From positions 1 to 64,000 of the forward strand of contig NZ_LZDS01000006.1 in assembly GCF_001678755.1 (NCBI RefSeq): a stretch of DNA of 64,000 nucleotides, given 5' to 3'. Within the stretch, counting starts at the first letter, position 1. Each line of letters opens with the position of its first letter. The translations under genes were made by a program, and so were the position numbers. Shown in pieces: positions 1 to 8,894 of this stretch. The notes under the pieces were generated by a model. It was not told the origin of the DNA. It saw only the letters and a list, made by a program, of their open reading frames with translations, and searched no databases. Source of the stretch: Acinetobacter gandensis. Lineage in GTDB: Bacteria; Pseudomonadota; Gammaproteobacteria; Pseudomonadales; Moraxellaceae.

Positions 1-176
1 ATAGAATTTGGTTTTCCAAAGCTAGCAGGTAAATCCCGCCATGGGCAGCCTGTACGGATTCTATAAAGAATAGCTTCAATAAAATTTCGAAGATTTTGTT
101 TGAGATAAATACGAAAATTACGGAAAATGTTTTCTAACTTAGACCAGTGTTGATCAGTCAACATTGTACGAGGCAT
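1..176 (-). CDS. IS5-family transposase, N-terminal part (cut by window edge)
   Basis: The 58 visible residues start MPRTMLTDQHW and contain the segment RIRTGCPWRDLP followed by FGKPNS, typical of the N-terminal DUF4096-like part of IS5/IS427-group DDE transposases. The catalytic DDE residues would lie beyond the window edge. In this group the transposase is often split into two overlapping frames joined by ribosomal frameshifting; that cannot be judged from the fragment. No stop is seen in the visible part, so it may be intact outside the window. Confidence 0.8.
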   Translation of the reverse strand, partial: MPRTMLTDQHWSKLENIFRNFRIYLKQNLRNFIEAILYRIRTGCPWRDLPASFGKPNS

Positions 177-255
177 AGCGAGGAGTAGATTTGGTTTGGC
201 GATTAAATTCTACTTTCTCGCTATTTTTTTTGCACAGTAAATGTCAACAGACCCT
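1..255 (-). mobile_element. End of an IS5-family insertion sequence
   Basis: The first 255 bases read on the minus strand as the left part of an IS: a terminal sequence AGGGTCTGTTGACATT (complement of about 240-255), then a short leader, then the start of a transposase at 176. The terminal repeat resembles the ends of IS427-group elements of the IS5 family, which usually target TNA; TAA at 255-257 would fit as the duplicated target, but the other end is outside the window so this cannot be tested here. Confidence 0.75.
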
Positions 256-479
256 AATTTTAAATATGTCATTTATCACTAGTTGCTATTAGGTATTTAT
301 TAATTTGTTTGAATCTTAATTGTAGATTAAAAACTTAAAAGCATCTTAAAAACAAAATTATAAAGACAAAGCCACTATCATTTTTTGCTGATGTACAACA
401 ACCCAAATATTTATTTTATGAGCGAAACATTTTAAATTCTTTTACAGGCGCTAATGCCTGTTTTCAAAGAAAAATAGCA
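256..479. other. AT-rich intergenic region between IS end and first chromosomal gene
   Basis: No coding region is supported here. The DNA is strongly AT-rich and must contain the promoter of the exported protein gene starting at 480. The bases just before 480 (ttcaaagaaaaatagca) give only a weak ribosome binding site. Confidence 0.5.
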
Positions 480-893
480 ATGAAAAAAATCAGTACCATC
501 CTAACAGCAGGTATCTTCACAATGCTTAGCGCTACAGCCTTTGCATGTCCTCAAGGCACGACATTAACAGGAGGCACAGGGGCAAATCACAAGAGCGGAA
601 CTTGCATCACTGTTTCTAAAGATACTAAACATCAAGCCCATGTAGCACAGCACGCTGCAAAAGTTGCCAACCACGATGCAAAAGCGGCAAAGCATGATGC
701 TAAAAAAGCTGATCAACTTGCACATAGCAAATCACTAAAAGATGAAAAAATGGTGAAACAAGATGCAGCTAAAGCCCATAAAATGGCACAACAAGCCAAC
801 AAGGAAGCGAAAACATCTGAAGTAGCAACAAAAGCAAAAGTAGATACGCACAAAATCGCAACTGAACAACATAAAGCAGCCATTAAATCCTAA
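480..893 (+). CDS. Small exported Ala/Lys/His-rich protein of unknown function
   Basis: The 137-residue product starts with a clear signal peptide (MKKISTILTAGIFTMLSA, probable cleavage after AFA at 22). The mature part has two cysteines close together (residues 23 and 42, separated by a Gly/Thr-rich stretch) that could form one disulfide. It then becomes a long hydrophilic, probably helical or disordered tail with repeated HDAKxA and KAxxA units rich in Ala, Lys and His. The histidines suggest metal or polyanion binding, but this is inference; I do not recognise the family. It is followed by a strong terminator and appears monocistronic. Confidence 0.8.
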   Translation: MKKISTILTAGIFTMLSATAFACPQGTTLTGGTGANHKSGTCITVSKDTKHQAHVAQHAAKVANHDAKAAKHDAKKADQLAHSKSLKDEKMVKQDAAKAHKMAQQANKEAKTSEVATKAKVDTHKIATEQHKAAIKS

Positions 894-981
894 TTCTACT
901 TGGCTTGCCCATTTGACTCATTCAAAGGTATAGCCGGTTTATACAACATGACTCAGAATTGCAAAAACAAAAATTGACTGT

Positions 982-1010
982 AAAAAAGCCGGTAAATACC
1001 GGCTTTTTTA
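982..1010. terminator. Bidirectional hairpin terminator
   Basis: AAAAAAGCCGGTA-AA-TACCGGCTTTTTTA: a near-perfect stem with A and T runs on both sides, between two convergent genes (480-893 and 1095-1634). Confidence 0.85.
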
Positions 1011-1094
1011 AATGTATGTGTATGTATAGATTGAAAGCATTTATCACATAGATAATTTTATCCACATAATGCTTTTACTCTTGTATATCTAATC

Positions 1095-1634
1095 TTATGG
1101 ATGTGCAGATTGTAACGATTTAGCATCCATTTCTGCACGTTGCTTACGCGCTTGAGTTAACATGCGTTGTTCAAGTTCTTTACGGAAGCCCATTAAAAAT
1201 ACTAATTCCGCCAATACAAACAGTGGACCAATCGCTAGACCAATGACATCATCCATAAAAGCTGGTTTTTTCTTTTCATAAAAATGGCCAATAAATTGGA
1301 TTACCCAACCGACAAAGAACAAGCCAACACTCCAGCCTAACCAAGCACCCAAAGACATCTTAGCGATCATCAACGATAAAGGATAAACAGCAGCAAAGAT
1401 CACTAACATGATAAAACCAAAGACTTTATCTAAACGCAAGTAATACACCACACTGGCAATAATCAGCACTAAGGCGATTGTAATTTCAAAACCCTCAACT
1501 GTGATACCTAGACGCGCCGTTAAACACATAATTGAAAAGACAATCAGCGGAATACCAACAAAATGTGTTAATACATTTTTATGGTCAAGATGATATGCCG
1601 CATACTGACTTAATAAAGTTTCTAATTTACTCAT
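1095..1634 (-). CDS. Mpo1-like (DUF962) membrane protein
   Basis: This 179-residue protein has the N-terminal signature of the Mpo1/YGL010w family: histidines at 15, 18 and 24 in HLDHKNVLTHFVGIPL, followed by four or five hydrophobic segments up to about residue 150 and a hydrophilic Arg/Gln-rich tail. The yeast family member is a dioxygenase acting on 2-hydroxy fatty acids in alpha-oxidation; the bacterial role is not settled, so only the family is assigned. The ribosome binding site CAAGGAGTGG lies just upstream of the ATG. It is divergent from a Crp/Fnr-type regulator and shares its promoter region, where a CRP-like palindrome sits near -41.5 of a readable -10 box for this gene. Confidence 0.8.
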   Translation of the reverse strand: MSKLETLLSQYAAYHLDHKNVLTHFVGIPLIVFSIMCLTARLGITVEGFEITIALVLIIASVVYYLRLDKVFGFIMLVIFAAVYPLSLMIAKMSLGAWLGWSVGLFFVGWVIQFIGHFYEKKKPAFMDDVIGLAIGPLFVLAELVFLMGFRKELEQRMLTQARKQRAEMDAKSLQSAHP

Positions 1635-1664
1635 GAGACCACTCCTTGTTCACTTTCTCATTTC

Positions 1665-1708
1665 ACTATATAAAATGCAGAACAATAAAGTTGTCAGCCA
1701 GCTGACAA
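1665..1708 (-). promoter_or_regulatory. CRP-like operator and -10 box of the Mpo1-like gene
   Basis: Bases 1691-1708 are a perfect 8+8 inverted repeat, TTGTCAGC-CA-GCTGACAA, which contains TGTCA-N6-TGACA, the spacing of CRP-family sites (consensus TGTGA-N6-TCACA). On the minus strand a TATAGT hexamer (1670-1665) predicts a start near 1658, placing the site centre at about -41.5, the class II activator position. The same site lies 28 bases before the GTG of the Crp/Fnr regulator. The probable binder is that regulator (inference). Confidence 0.6.
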
Positions 1709-1735
1709 ATGCAGTCGTAAAAATAAGGATATGAT

Positions 1736-2443
1736 GTGCTCAATGCCCAACAACTCACGCAATTAAAGAATAATTATTGGTTCGCTGGCCTAGCTGAATA
1801 TTTTCAACACTATATTATTCAACATGCTCTCGTTTTCGAAAAAGACAAAGAGCAACGTATTTTCCTGTCTGGCGATCCTTTTGATGGCATCTATGCAGTG
1901 CTCGATGGTGCCATACGTTTAGGCCATATTGATATACATGGTAAGGAAGCCGTAGCTGCGATTGCTGAACCAATTATGTGGTTTGGCGAAATATCCCTAG
2001 TGGATAAATTGCCCCGCTCTCACGATGCGATTCCCACTCGTAAATCCACTATTTTGCAACTTCCAGCACATGCTATACAGCAACTACTCGAGCAATACCC
2101 CGAATTTTGGTATCACATTGCTCAATTGACCAGTCAAAAACTGCGTTATGCCTTTATGGAACTCATTTCTTTACAAACACAAAACTTAAGCCAGCGTCTA
2201 GCACAGCGTTTAATGTATATGCTGAATGGTTATGGCAACCACCTCGAAATACAACAACGCACTATTCAAATTTCACAGGAACAATTGGCGCAACTTTTGA
2301 TGTGCTCACGACAAAGTATAAATCAAGAATTGCAACAGCTTGAGAAAATGAATGTGCTTAAAGTTGCTTTTAAGAAAATTGATATTTTAGATCTGCAACA
2401 ACTGCATCAGATTGCTCATGCACTTCCTGCGCATGATCACTGA
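1736..2443 (+). CDS. Crp/Fnr-family transcriptional regulator
   Basis: The 235-residue product has an N-terminal cyclic-nucleotide-binding-like beta barrel (about residues 25-115) and a C-terminal winged helix-turn-helix (ISQEQLAQLLMCSRQSINQE, 179-198). The phosphate-binding segment keeps G84-E85 and R94-S95, the positions that hold cAMP in CRP, so nucleotide binding is plausible. There is no N-terminal cysteine cluster as in Fnr. The start is a GTG at 1736: AAGGA (1725-1729) is well spaced, while the ATG codons just before it are out of frame. It is divergent from the Mpo1-like gene, and a perfect palindrome directly upstream suggests autoregulation. Confidence 0.88.
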   Translation: MLNAQQLTQLKNNYWFAGLAEYFQHYIIQHALVFEKDKEQRIFLSGDPFDGIYAVLDGAIRLGHIDIHGKEAVAAIAEPIMWFGEISLVDKLPRSHDAIPTRKSTILQLPAHAIQQLLEQYPEFWYHIAQLTSQKLRYAFMELISLQTQNLSQRLAQRLMYMLNGYGNHLEIQQRTIQISQEQLAQLLMCSRQSINQELQQLEKMNVLKVAFKKIDILDLQQLHQIAHALPAHDH

Positions 2444-2539
2444 TACCGAGTAGTTTTGGTGCAACTTAACGCACCATTATTTATCGTTATATTTGTTATG
2501 CTTCTATATGGAACATTCTTTTTGGTTCATGCAGACACA

Positions 2540-2710
2540 TTAAGATAATAATTTGCACACATCTACACTATCAAAACCATTAGTACATGCAGCAACTTCT
2601 TGGCTCACAACATGTGAGTTTGTATCTTTAGTAACTTCATTAGTTTTTTGGATATTTTGACATGCTGTTAATGCCATCATCATACTGATTACAACGAATA
2701 CTTTTTTCAT
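2540..2710 (-). CDS. Very small lipoprotein (56 residues)
   Basis: This short gene encodes a typical lipoprotein signal: MKKVFVVISMMMALTAC, with lipobox LTAC and the acylated cysteine at residue 17. The remaining 39 residues are hydrophilic, with two more cysteines (in AACTNG and DVCKLL) that could form a disulfide. An AAGAAAGAG-like ribosome binding site precedes the ATG. I do not recognise the family. It resembles the entericidin-like and other tiny envelope lipoproteins only in general build. Confidence 0.75.
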   Translation of the reverse strand: MKKVFVVISMMMALTACQNIQKTNEVTKDTNSHVVSQEVAACTNGFDSVDVCKLLS

Positions 2711-3008
2711 CTTAATACTCTTTCTTAATTAAATAATTTACTTTTACACACCTTGCTTTATGAGTACTATTTTTACACATTTTATCAAATAGTGATAATT
2801 TTCAATTTTTATCACATTATTGTTATTTTGTATTATTAATATTCTAAACATCTAAGTTAAAGATAAATTTTCGCAGTAAATATTATAAAATTGATAATAA
2901 ATCAATACCTTAAATTAATAAGAGAAAACTATTTCAAGTATTTACCTATTTAAAAACGCCTAAGCAATGGCAAACTTAGCGAATGTTTTTAAAGGTTATT
3001 TTTTAATT
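2711..3008. other. AT-rich intergenic region, nothing recognised
   Basis: About 300 very AT-rich bases. They should hold the promoter of the small lipoprotein gene on the minus strand; no RNA gene, repeat or open frame with a ribosome binding site was found. Confidence 0.5.
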
Positions 3009-3042
3009 AAAAAAAGCAGCGGATGAGATTCCACTGCTTTTT
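3009..3042 (-). terminator. Terminator of the lipoprotein gene at 3058
   Basis: Stem AAAAAGCAGCGG / CCACTGCTTTTTT with one G-T pair and a T run on the minus strand, 16 bases after the stop codon. Confidence 0.85.
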
Positions 3043-3057
3043 TAGGATTATAAAAAT

Positions 3058-3522
3058 TTAAACACCTACTTTTTTCGGATCCGTGTTACCCAGCGCTGGG
3101 TTATCTATTGCATCCTTACATTGTGCTTTGTCACGCTCATAATCTGCTTGCTTTTGCGCTACAGACGAACTGTTGTCTATCGTTTCACGCGCCCAGATTT
3201 CTAAACTGGTCAATGCTTTACGACACAGTGCATATTTACCTTCTGTCACGGAGTCGGTCATTTTCACATTGATACGCCAATCTGTACTTAGCTTACGTGC
3301 TGGCTTTCGTACTTTTTCTTCAATTTGATCAATTTGCTTTGCATAAACAATCGGATCGACGTCATTTATAAATTTCCATGCTTCACCAGCATAAATAGTT
3401 GCATCATTTGTGAGCTTTGGTGCGGGCTTAATTTCCGCCTTGGGTTCATTCGTATTGTCATTGCCACAGGCCTGTAACAACACTGTACTGCACAATAATG
3501 AAACAATCAGCATCCCACGCAT
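3058..3522 (-). CDS. Lipoprotein of unknown function
   Basis: The 154-residue protein has a lipoprotein signal MRGMLIVSLLCSTVLLQAC with lipobox LQAC (acylated Cys19), then a charged, mostly helical domain with two further cysteines (YALCRKAL and KAQCKDA) likely to pair in the periplasm. The start at 3522 is preferred because AGAGG sits six bases upstream; an ATG at 3537 would add five residues but has no good ribosome binding site. It is monocistronic and divergent from azlC. No family recognised. Confidence 0.8.
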   Translation of the reverse strand: MRGMLIVSLLCSTVLLQACGNDNTNEPKAEIKPAPKLTNDATIYAGEAWKFINDVDPIVYAKQIDQIEEKVRKPARKLSTDWRINVKMTDSVTEGKYALCRKALTSLEIWARETIDNSSSVAQKQADYERDKAQCKDAIDNPALGNTDPKKVGV

Positions 3523-3640
3523 ATTCAACCTCTGCATATCAGGCTCGTATCAATAAACATATTCGGCAATATGCTAGTAAATTCACGTACAATACTCAAT
3601 CATCATTTGACCTGTTGTTCAACTCTTTCAAAGGTGTGTC

Positions 3641-4393
3641 GTGTCTGAACACAATATTCCGGTAGTTAAGCCTGCGGGTTTTTGGCAAGGCGCTAAAGAT
3701 AGTCAGGCGATTATTTTTACCTATCTTCCTGTTTCTTTTGCTTTTGGTGTCTCTGCGACTCAGTTTGGTTTCAGTGCGTGGGAAGCTTTATTTCTTTCTT
3801 GCTCAATGTATGCCGGCGCGAGTCAATTTTTAGTGGTTGCACTTTTAGGCAGTGGGACTTCTATCTGGATGACCGCACTGACCGTGATTGCCCTCGATAT
3901 TCGCCATCTATTGTATGGCCCTGCTTTGCAAAATTTAATTCAAGATCGACTCAATCTTAAAAAGACTGCGGTTTGGTCTTGGGGTCTCACCGACGAAGTT
4001 TTCGCTTCAGGCATGATCAAACTGTCACAGCGCCGTCAAGAATGGTCTGAGTCATGGATGTTAGGGCTGAGTTTATTTAGCTGGCTGTCGTGGGCAACAG
4101 GCTCTTTCTTGGGTGGTTTATTCGCTGATCAAGTCAGCAACCTTCCACAATTTTTACAAGCAGCGCTCGACTTTTTACTTCCTGCATTGTTCCTCAGCTT
4201 CTTGCTCGCTGCATTTGAGAAAAAACATACATTTGTGGTTGCAGTAACGATTATTGTCTCTGCGATTGCCTGTTACTTTATTGATTTATCTGCGGCAATT
4301 TTCATTGGTATTTCATCCGGTATTTTTGCTGGATTGTTTAAACATTACATTCTTAAACAACCAGACCCAGAACACATGGGAGAAGCTTCATGA
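3641..4393 (+). CDS. azlC: AzlC-family amino acid exporter, large subunit
   Basis: This 250-residue protein has the AzlC signature FWQGAKDSQAIIFTYLPVSF near the N-terminus, the SMYAGASQFLVVALL segment around residues 56-70, and several membrane helices. AzlC/AzlD pairs (BrnFE-type, YgaZH-type) export branched-chain amino acids or related substrates. It starts with GTG after AAGG, and its stop overlaps the next ATG by four bases, so the two subunits are translationally coupled. The substrate is not determinable from sequence. A second, divergent pair lies at 32539-33581. Confidence 0.9.
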   Translation: MSEHNIPVVKPAGFWQGAKDSQAIIFTYLPVSFAFGVSATQFGFSAWEALFLSCSMYAGASQFLVVALLGSGTSIWMTALTVIALDIRHLLYGPALQNLIQDRLNLKKTAVWSWGLTDEVFASGMIKLSQRRQEWSESWMLGLSLFSWLSWATGSFLGGLFADQVSNLPQFLQAALDFLLPALFLSFLLAAFEKKHTFVVAVTIIVSAIACYFIDLSAAIFIGISSGIFAGLFKHYILKQPDPEHMGEAS

Positions 4394-4737
4394 ATCTCGA
4401 AATCATTCTGGTTGGCATATTAGTCGGTATAGCAAACTTTGCTTCTCGTTTTGGGCCATTTTATGTCATTCAGAAGTTCCAGCAAGGTTCACAAAAGCGT
4501 GGCGCTTTATGGCTCAAAATCGCTTTGGGCTCGATTGGTATTGCCGCAATTAGTTCAATGTTGGTGGTTGCAACCTTACCGCCTCTGCTTGAGACACCAA
4601 ATAAAAGCTTTGCCATGTTGGTTGGATTTGCTGTGCTTGCAGGCTTGTATTTCAAGTTTAAAAAAATTGTACCTGCTACGCTAACTGCGGCACTGACATA
4701 TGGCTTAGTCTATACCTATATACCTTTTCATTTCTAA
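4390..4737 (+). CDS. azlD: AzlD-family amino acid exporter, small subunit
   Basis: This 115-residue membrane protein has three or four hydrophobic helices and the length and pattern of AzlD/YgaH partners. The start overlaps the azlC stop as ATGA. AzlD is required with AzlC for export in characterised pairs. An unusual point is the substitution-rich N-terminal part (ANFASRFGPFYVIQKF) where related proteins usually have a more Arg/Tyr-rich segment (T-R-x-[LI]-x-[FY]); function should be unaffected as far as can be told. Confidence 0.88.
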   Translation: MNLEIILVGILVGIANFASRFGPFYVIQKFQQGSQKRGALWLKIALGSIGIAAISSMLVVATLPPLLETPNKSFAMLVGFAVLAGLYFKFKKIVPATLTAALTYGLVYTYIPFHF

Positions 4738-4765
4738 GACAAATCAACATATCGTCAATAGAATA

Positions 4766-4795
4766 AAGCCTAAAGTTCAGATTTTCTTTAGGCTT
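4766..4795 (+). terminator. Probable terminator of azlCD
   Basis: Perfect 10-base stem AAGCCTAAAG / CTTTAGGCTT with a 10-base loop. The following T run is weak (acttt). Confidence 0.6.
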
Positions 4796-4968
4796 ACTTT
4801 CACTAAACTGAATTCACACTACGCCATAATATTTAAAAGTCTATTTTCAAATACAACGATATAAAAAAAATTGTTGGACAATATCATTTATTTATGTGAA
4901 TGAAATCTAAACTCGGCAAACAGTTCTGCTATGCTAAAACCCCATAAAATCAAGCATGGATGATTTAC

Positions 4969-6174
4969 ATGAGCGTAACTATTGGTACTCCACTTCAGTC
5001 TTCAGCTTTTAAAGTCTTACTGTTAGGTTCTGGTGAACTTGGTAAAGAAGTTGTGATTTCACTACAACGCTTAGGTGTCGAAGTTCATGCTGCTGATCGT
5101 TATGACCATGCGCCCGCTATGCAGGTTGCACATTTTTCCCATACCTTAAATATGGCCGATCCTGAAGCATTAAAAGCCTTAATTACGCAAGTAAAACCGA
5201 ATTTAATCGTTCCAGAAATTGAAGCTATTGCAACACAAGTTTTGGTCGAAATAGAAGAACAAAATATTGCAACTGTGATTCCTTCTGCTAAAGCTGTCAA
5301 CTTGACCATGAACCGCGAAGGTATTCGTCGTCTTGCTGCAGAAGAGCTAGGCTTACCGACTTCTGCTTATCGCTTTGCAAGTACATTAGATGCTTTTCGT
5401 GCTGCCTGTGACGACATCGGCTATCCCAACTTTGTAAAGCCAGTTATGTCTTCTTCAGGAAAAGGACAATCTCGAGTAAAGAGTTTCGGTGAAGTTGATG
5501 CTGCTTGGGAATATGCACAAACCGGTGGTCGCGTGAATCAAGGCACGGTGATTGTTGAATCACAAATTGATTTTGATTTTGAAATTACCCTACTTACCGT
5601 TCGTGCTAAAAATGCCGAAACTGGTGAAATTGAAACCTCATACTGCGACCCAATTGGTCATCGTCAAGATGCTGGCGACTATGTCGAAAGTTGGCAACCT
5701 CAGGCCATGACACCTGTGGCACTTGAAGAAGCAAAACGTATTGCCAATAAAGTAACCATTGCTTTAGGCGGCTGTGGCATATTTGGCGTGGAACTGTTTG
5801 TCAAAGGCGATAAAGTATGGTTTAGTGAAGTATCACCTCGTCCACACGATACCGGTTTAGTCACCCTTGCATCTCAATTCCAAAGTGAATTTGAATTACA
5901 TGCACGGGCTATTCTTGGCTTACCTGTCAACACAGCTCGTCACAGTACCGCTGCCAGCGCGGTTATTTATGCAGGCGTGGATGATAAAAATTTATCCTTT
6001 AATGGCTTAAATCTTGCATTGGCTAACCCCAACACCGATTTACGTCTTTTTGGTAAACCAGAAGGCTTTAAACGCCGCCGTATGGGGGTAGCAACAGCAC
6101 GTGCCGAAACAACCGATCAAGCACGCGAACTTGCTCAACATACTGCGCAACAAGTTAGTGTTCAACAAAACTAA
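4969..6174 (+). CDS. purT: Formate-dependent phosphoribosylglycinamide formyltransferase
   Basis: PurT makes formylglycinamide ribonucleotide from GAR, formate and ATP in purine synthesis, bypassing the folate-dependent PurN step. The protein (401 residues) has the N-terminal [12 protein letters not shown] nucleotide-fold motif (residues 17-28) and an ATP-grasp domain with [14 protein letters not shown] and the C-terminal metal-binding segment [17 protein letters not shown] at 4969 is favoured over the in-frame ATG at 4960 because GGA lies at the right distance and the protein then matches the family N-terminus. It is followed closely by glnD. Confidence 0.95.
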   Translation: MSVTIGTPLQSSAFKVLLLGSGELGKEVVISLQRLGVEVHAADRYDHAPAMQVAHFSHTLNMADPEALKALITQVKPNLIVPEIEAIATQVLVEIEEQNIATVIPSAKAVNLTMNREGIRRLAAEELGLPTSAYRFASTLDAFRAACDDIGYPNFVKPVMSSSGKGQSRVKSFGEVDAAWEYAQTGGRVNQGTVIVESQIDFDFEITLLTVRAKNAETGEIETSYCDPIGHRQDAGDYVESWQPQAMTPVALEEAKRIANKVTIALGGCGIFGVELFVKGDKVWFSEVSPRPHDTGLVTLASQFQSEFELHARAILGLPVNTARHSTAASAVIYAGVDDKNLSFNGLNLALANPNTDLRLFGKPEGFKRRRMGVATARAETTDQARELAQHTAQQVSVQQN

Positions 6175-6203
6175 GTTTGTAACACCATAACGGACCACTG
6201 TTC

Positions 6204-8870
6204 ATGATTAATACGCTTCCTCTGCTGAATTACATTAAAAGTAACCACGACATTCAGGCCATCAACCAATGGCGAACAGATGTTGAAAATCAGCTTCAGG
6301 AATGTTTTGAAAATGGACAGTCCATTCGTGACGTGATTTTGGCACGTTCAAATCTGATTGATGAAGCATTAAAATTTCTTTGGACACATGCTGAATTAGA
6401 AAATACAGACTTAGGCTTATTTGCAGTCGGTGGTTATGGCCGCCGCGAAATGCTGCCTTATTCTGATGTCGATATTATGATTTTGTCAGAAGATGAAATC
6501 AGTCCAGAACAAGAAAAACTCATCTCAACCTTTATTTCATCACTTTGGGATGTCGGCAATTTCAAACCGGGCATTAGTGTTCGTACCATTAACGACTGCG
6601 TTGCTCAAGCGACTAATGATTTAACTGTTGCAACAGCCTTAATTGAAGCACGGTTAATTGTCGGTAATGAGCATTTAGCCAAATGGCCACGTCGTATCGT
6701 ATCGCAAACATGGACTGACAAAACCTTCTTTGATGCCAAAATGCAAGAGCAAGCCAAACGCTATGCTCAACACAACAATACCGAAAGCAATTTAGAGCCC
6801 GATATTAAAAATGCACCAGGTGGTATTCGTGACATTAACCAAATTGGCTGGATTGCGAAGCGCCATTTCCGTGTTAACCGCATTTACGACCTTGTACATT
6901 TAGGTTTTATTTCTGAATTCGAACTAGGTGTACTTGAAGAAACTGAAAGTTTCCTCTGGGAAATTCGTCATCATCTACATCGTTTGACCAAGCGTGATGA
7001 AAACCGCTTATTGTTCGATTATCAACGCGATATTGCGGCTATGTTTGGCTATCACCGCGAAGAAGGTAAATCGCCAAATTACCCAATCGAACAATTCATG
7101 AAACGTTACTACCGTAGTGCCCAGCAGGTTTCAACGCTTAATGAAATGCTGTTGGCCTATTTCAATGAATCGGTGATTACTCCTCGTCTGCCTGACTACG
7201 AACGTAAAATTGAAGAAATTAACGAGAACTTTAAATTGGTGGATGGCAAACTCGCTGTTCAACACCATAAAATTTTCTCAGAAAATCCAAGCGCAATTTT
7301 AGAAATTTTTTATTTATTAGCGAATCGTCCTGAAATTGAAGGCATTCGAGCACGTACCTTACGCCTACTGACATTGGCTGCAAAACGCATCGATCAAAAT
7401 TATCGCGATAATCCTGCGCATCAAGCTTTATTTATGGCAATCATTCGCTCACCATATCGCTTGTATGACACGATGGTTGCCATGAAACGCTATGGCGTAT
7501 TAGGCAACTATATTCCTGCCTTTGGGCAAATTATGGGCCTGATGCAATATGACTTGTTCCATATCTACACGGTCGATGCTCACACACTATTATTACTGCG
7601 TAATCTAAATCGTTTTAAAGAACCTGAGTTCGCTAAAGACTTCCCTGTCGTAAGCTCTGTATTCCAACGCCTAGCACGTCGTGACATTGTCTATCTTGCT
7701 GCCATTTTCCATGACATTGCCAAAGGTCGTGGTGGCGATCACAGTGAGCTCGGTGCTGCTGACGCGATTGAATTCTGTCGTGCCCATGGCTTTACTGAAC
7801 GTGAATGTAATTTAGTCGCGTGGCTAATCCAAAGTCACTTAGTCATGTCTGTAACTTCTCAGAAAAAGGATATTTCCGACCCAGATGTCGTGCAAGAGTT
7901 TGCAGAAAAAATGGGGGATATGGAGCATCTTGATTATCTTTATACATTGACTGTTTCAGATATTAATGCAACCAACCCAACCCTGTGGAACACATGGCGT
8001 GCATCGCTTATGCGCCAACTCTACACCCAAGCACGTGATGTGATTCGTTCTGGCTTAGGTCGTCCAGTCGACTATCAAATGCTCATTGAGGACACAAAAT
8101 TTGCCGCAAGCGAGTTATTGGTGAATGACTTCGCTTTGGCAGATGTCGAAAAAGTCTGGCAAGAATTAGGCGATGAATATTTCATCAAAGAGTCTGCCGA
8201 TGAAATTGCATGGCATACCCGTGCCATTTTACAACATGGCAACAATGCTGAACCATTAGTACTGATGCGTGCTCATCGTAAATTTGCTCAAGATGCAGTA
8301 CAGATCTTTATTTACACACAAGATCAGCCAAATTTATTCGCTACGACGGTTGCCATTCTTGACCGTATGAATCTCGATGTTCAAGACGCAAGAATTATTA
8401 CAGCTTCAACAGCATTTAGTTTAGATACTTATGTGGTACTAGATCGCTTCGGGACATTACTTACCGACCCTGAACGTGAAAATACTGTAATTGAAGCATT
8501 GAAAAAGGCCTTGAGCCAATCAGATAAGTATCCAGGTTTAATGCAGCGCCGTATTCCACGTCAACTGCGTCACTTTGACATTGAAAATACCGTTAGCATT
8601 ACAGTAAACGAAGCCCTACAGCAAAATATGGTTGAAATTGCAACGCTTGACCACCCTGGCTTACTTGCCAAAGTTGGTGGTTTATTTATGATGCAAGGCC
8701 TAGATATTCACTCTGCGAAAATTGCAACATTGGGTGAACGTGCTGAAGATATTTTTTATGTCACCAAAAAAGATGGCTCACCAATGAGCGATGCTGAAGC
8801 TGAAACCTTTGCTGCACAATTAAAGTTAGCTTTAGACGAAGCATCAAATCAAGTTTGTAGTCATCATTAA
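6204..8870 (+). CDS. glnD: Bifunctional uridylyltransferase/uridylyl-removing enzyme (PII modifier)
   Basis: GlnD senses glutamine and adds or removes UMP on PII proteins, controlling nitrogen assimilation. At 888 residues it has full family length. The nucleotidyltransferase motif [15 protein letters not shown] is at 76-90, the HD hydrolase motif [14 protein letters not shown] at about 500-515, and two ACT domains follow (about 700-775 and 810-885, the latter with [14 protein letters not shown]). It lies 29 bases after purT and just before dapC, a likely operon joining purine, nitrogen-signalling and lysine/peptidoglycan functions. Confidence 0.97.
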   Translation: MINTLPLLNYIKSNHDIQAINQWRTDVENQLQECFENGQSIRDVILARSNLIDEALKFLWTHAELENTDLGLFAVGGYGRREMLPYSDVDIMILSEDEISPEQEKLISTFISSLWDVGNFKPGISVRTINDCVAQATNDLTVATALIEARLIVGNEHLAKWPRRIVSQTWTDKTFFDAKMQEQAKRYAQHNNTESNLEPDIKNAPGGIRDINQIGWIAKRHFRVNRIYDLVHLGFISEFELGVLEETESFLWEIRHHLHRLTKRDENRLLFDYQRDIAAMFGYHREEGKSPNYPIEQFMKRYYRSAQQVSTLNEMLLAYFNESVITPRLPDYERKIEEINENFKLVDGKLAVQHHKIFSENPSAILEIFYLLANRPEIEGIRARTLRLLTLAAKRIDQNYRDNPAHQALFMAIIRSPYRLYDTMVAMKRYGVLGNYIPAFGQIMGLMQYDLFHIYTVDAHTLLLLRNLNRFKEPEFAKDFPVVSSVFQRLARRDIVYLAAIFHDIAKGRGGDHSELGAADAIEFCRAHGFTERECNLVAWLIQSHLVMSVTSQKKDISDPDVVQEFAEKMGDMEHLDYLYTLTVSDINATNPTLWNTWRASLMRQLYTQARDVIRSGLGRPVDYQMLIEDTKFAASELLVNDFALADVEKVWQELGDEYFIKESADEIAWHTRAILQHGNNAEPLVLMRAHRKFAQDAVQIFIYTQDQPNLFATTVAILDRMNLDVQDARIITASTAFSLDTYVVLDRFGTLLTDPERENTVIEALKKALSQSDKYPGLMQRRIPRQLRHFDIENTVSITVNEALQQNMVEIATLDHPGLLAKVGGLFMMQGLDIHSAKIATLGERAEDIFYVTKKDGSPMSDAEAETFAAQLKLALDEASNQVCSHH

Positions 8871-8894
8871 CTTAAATTGATCGGTATCAATTCC

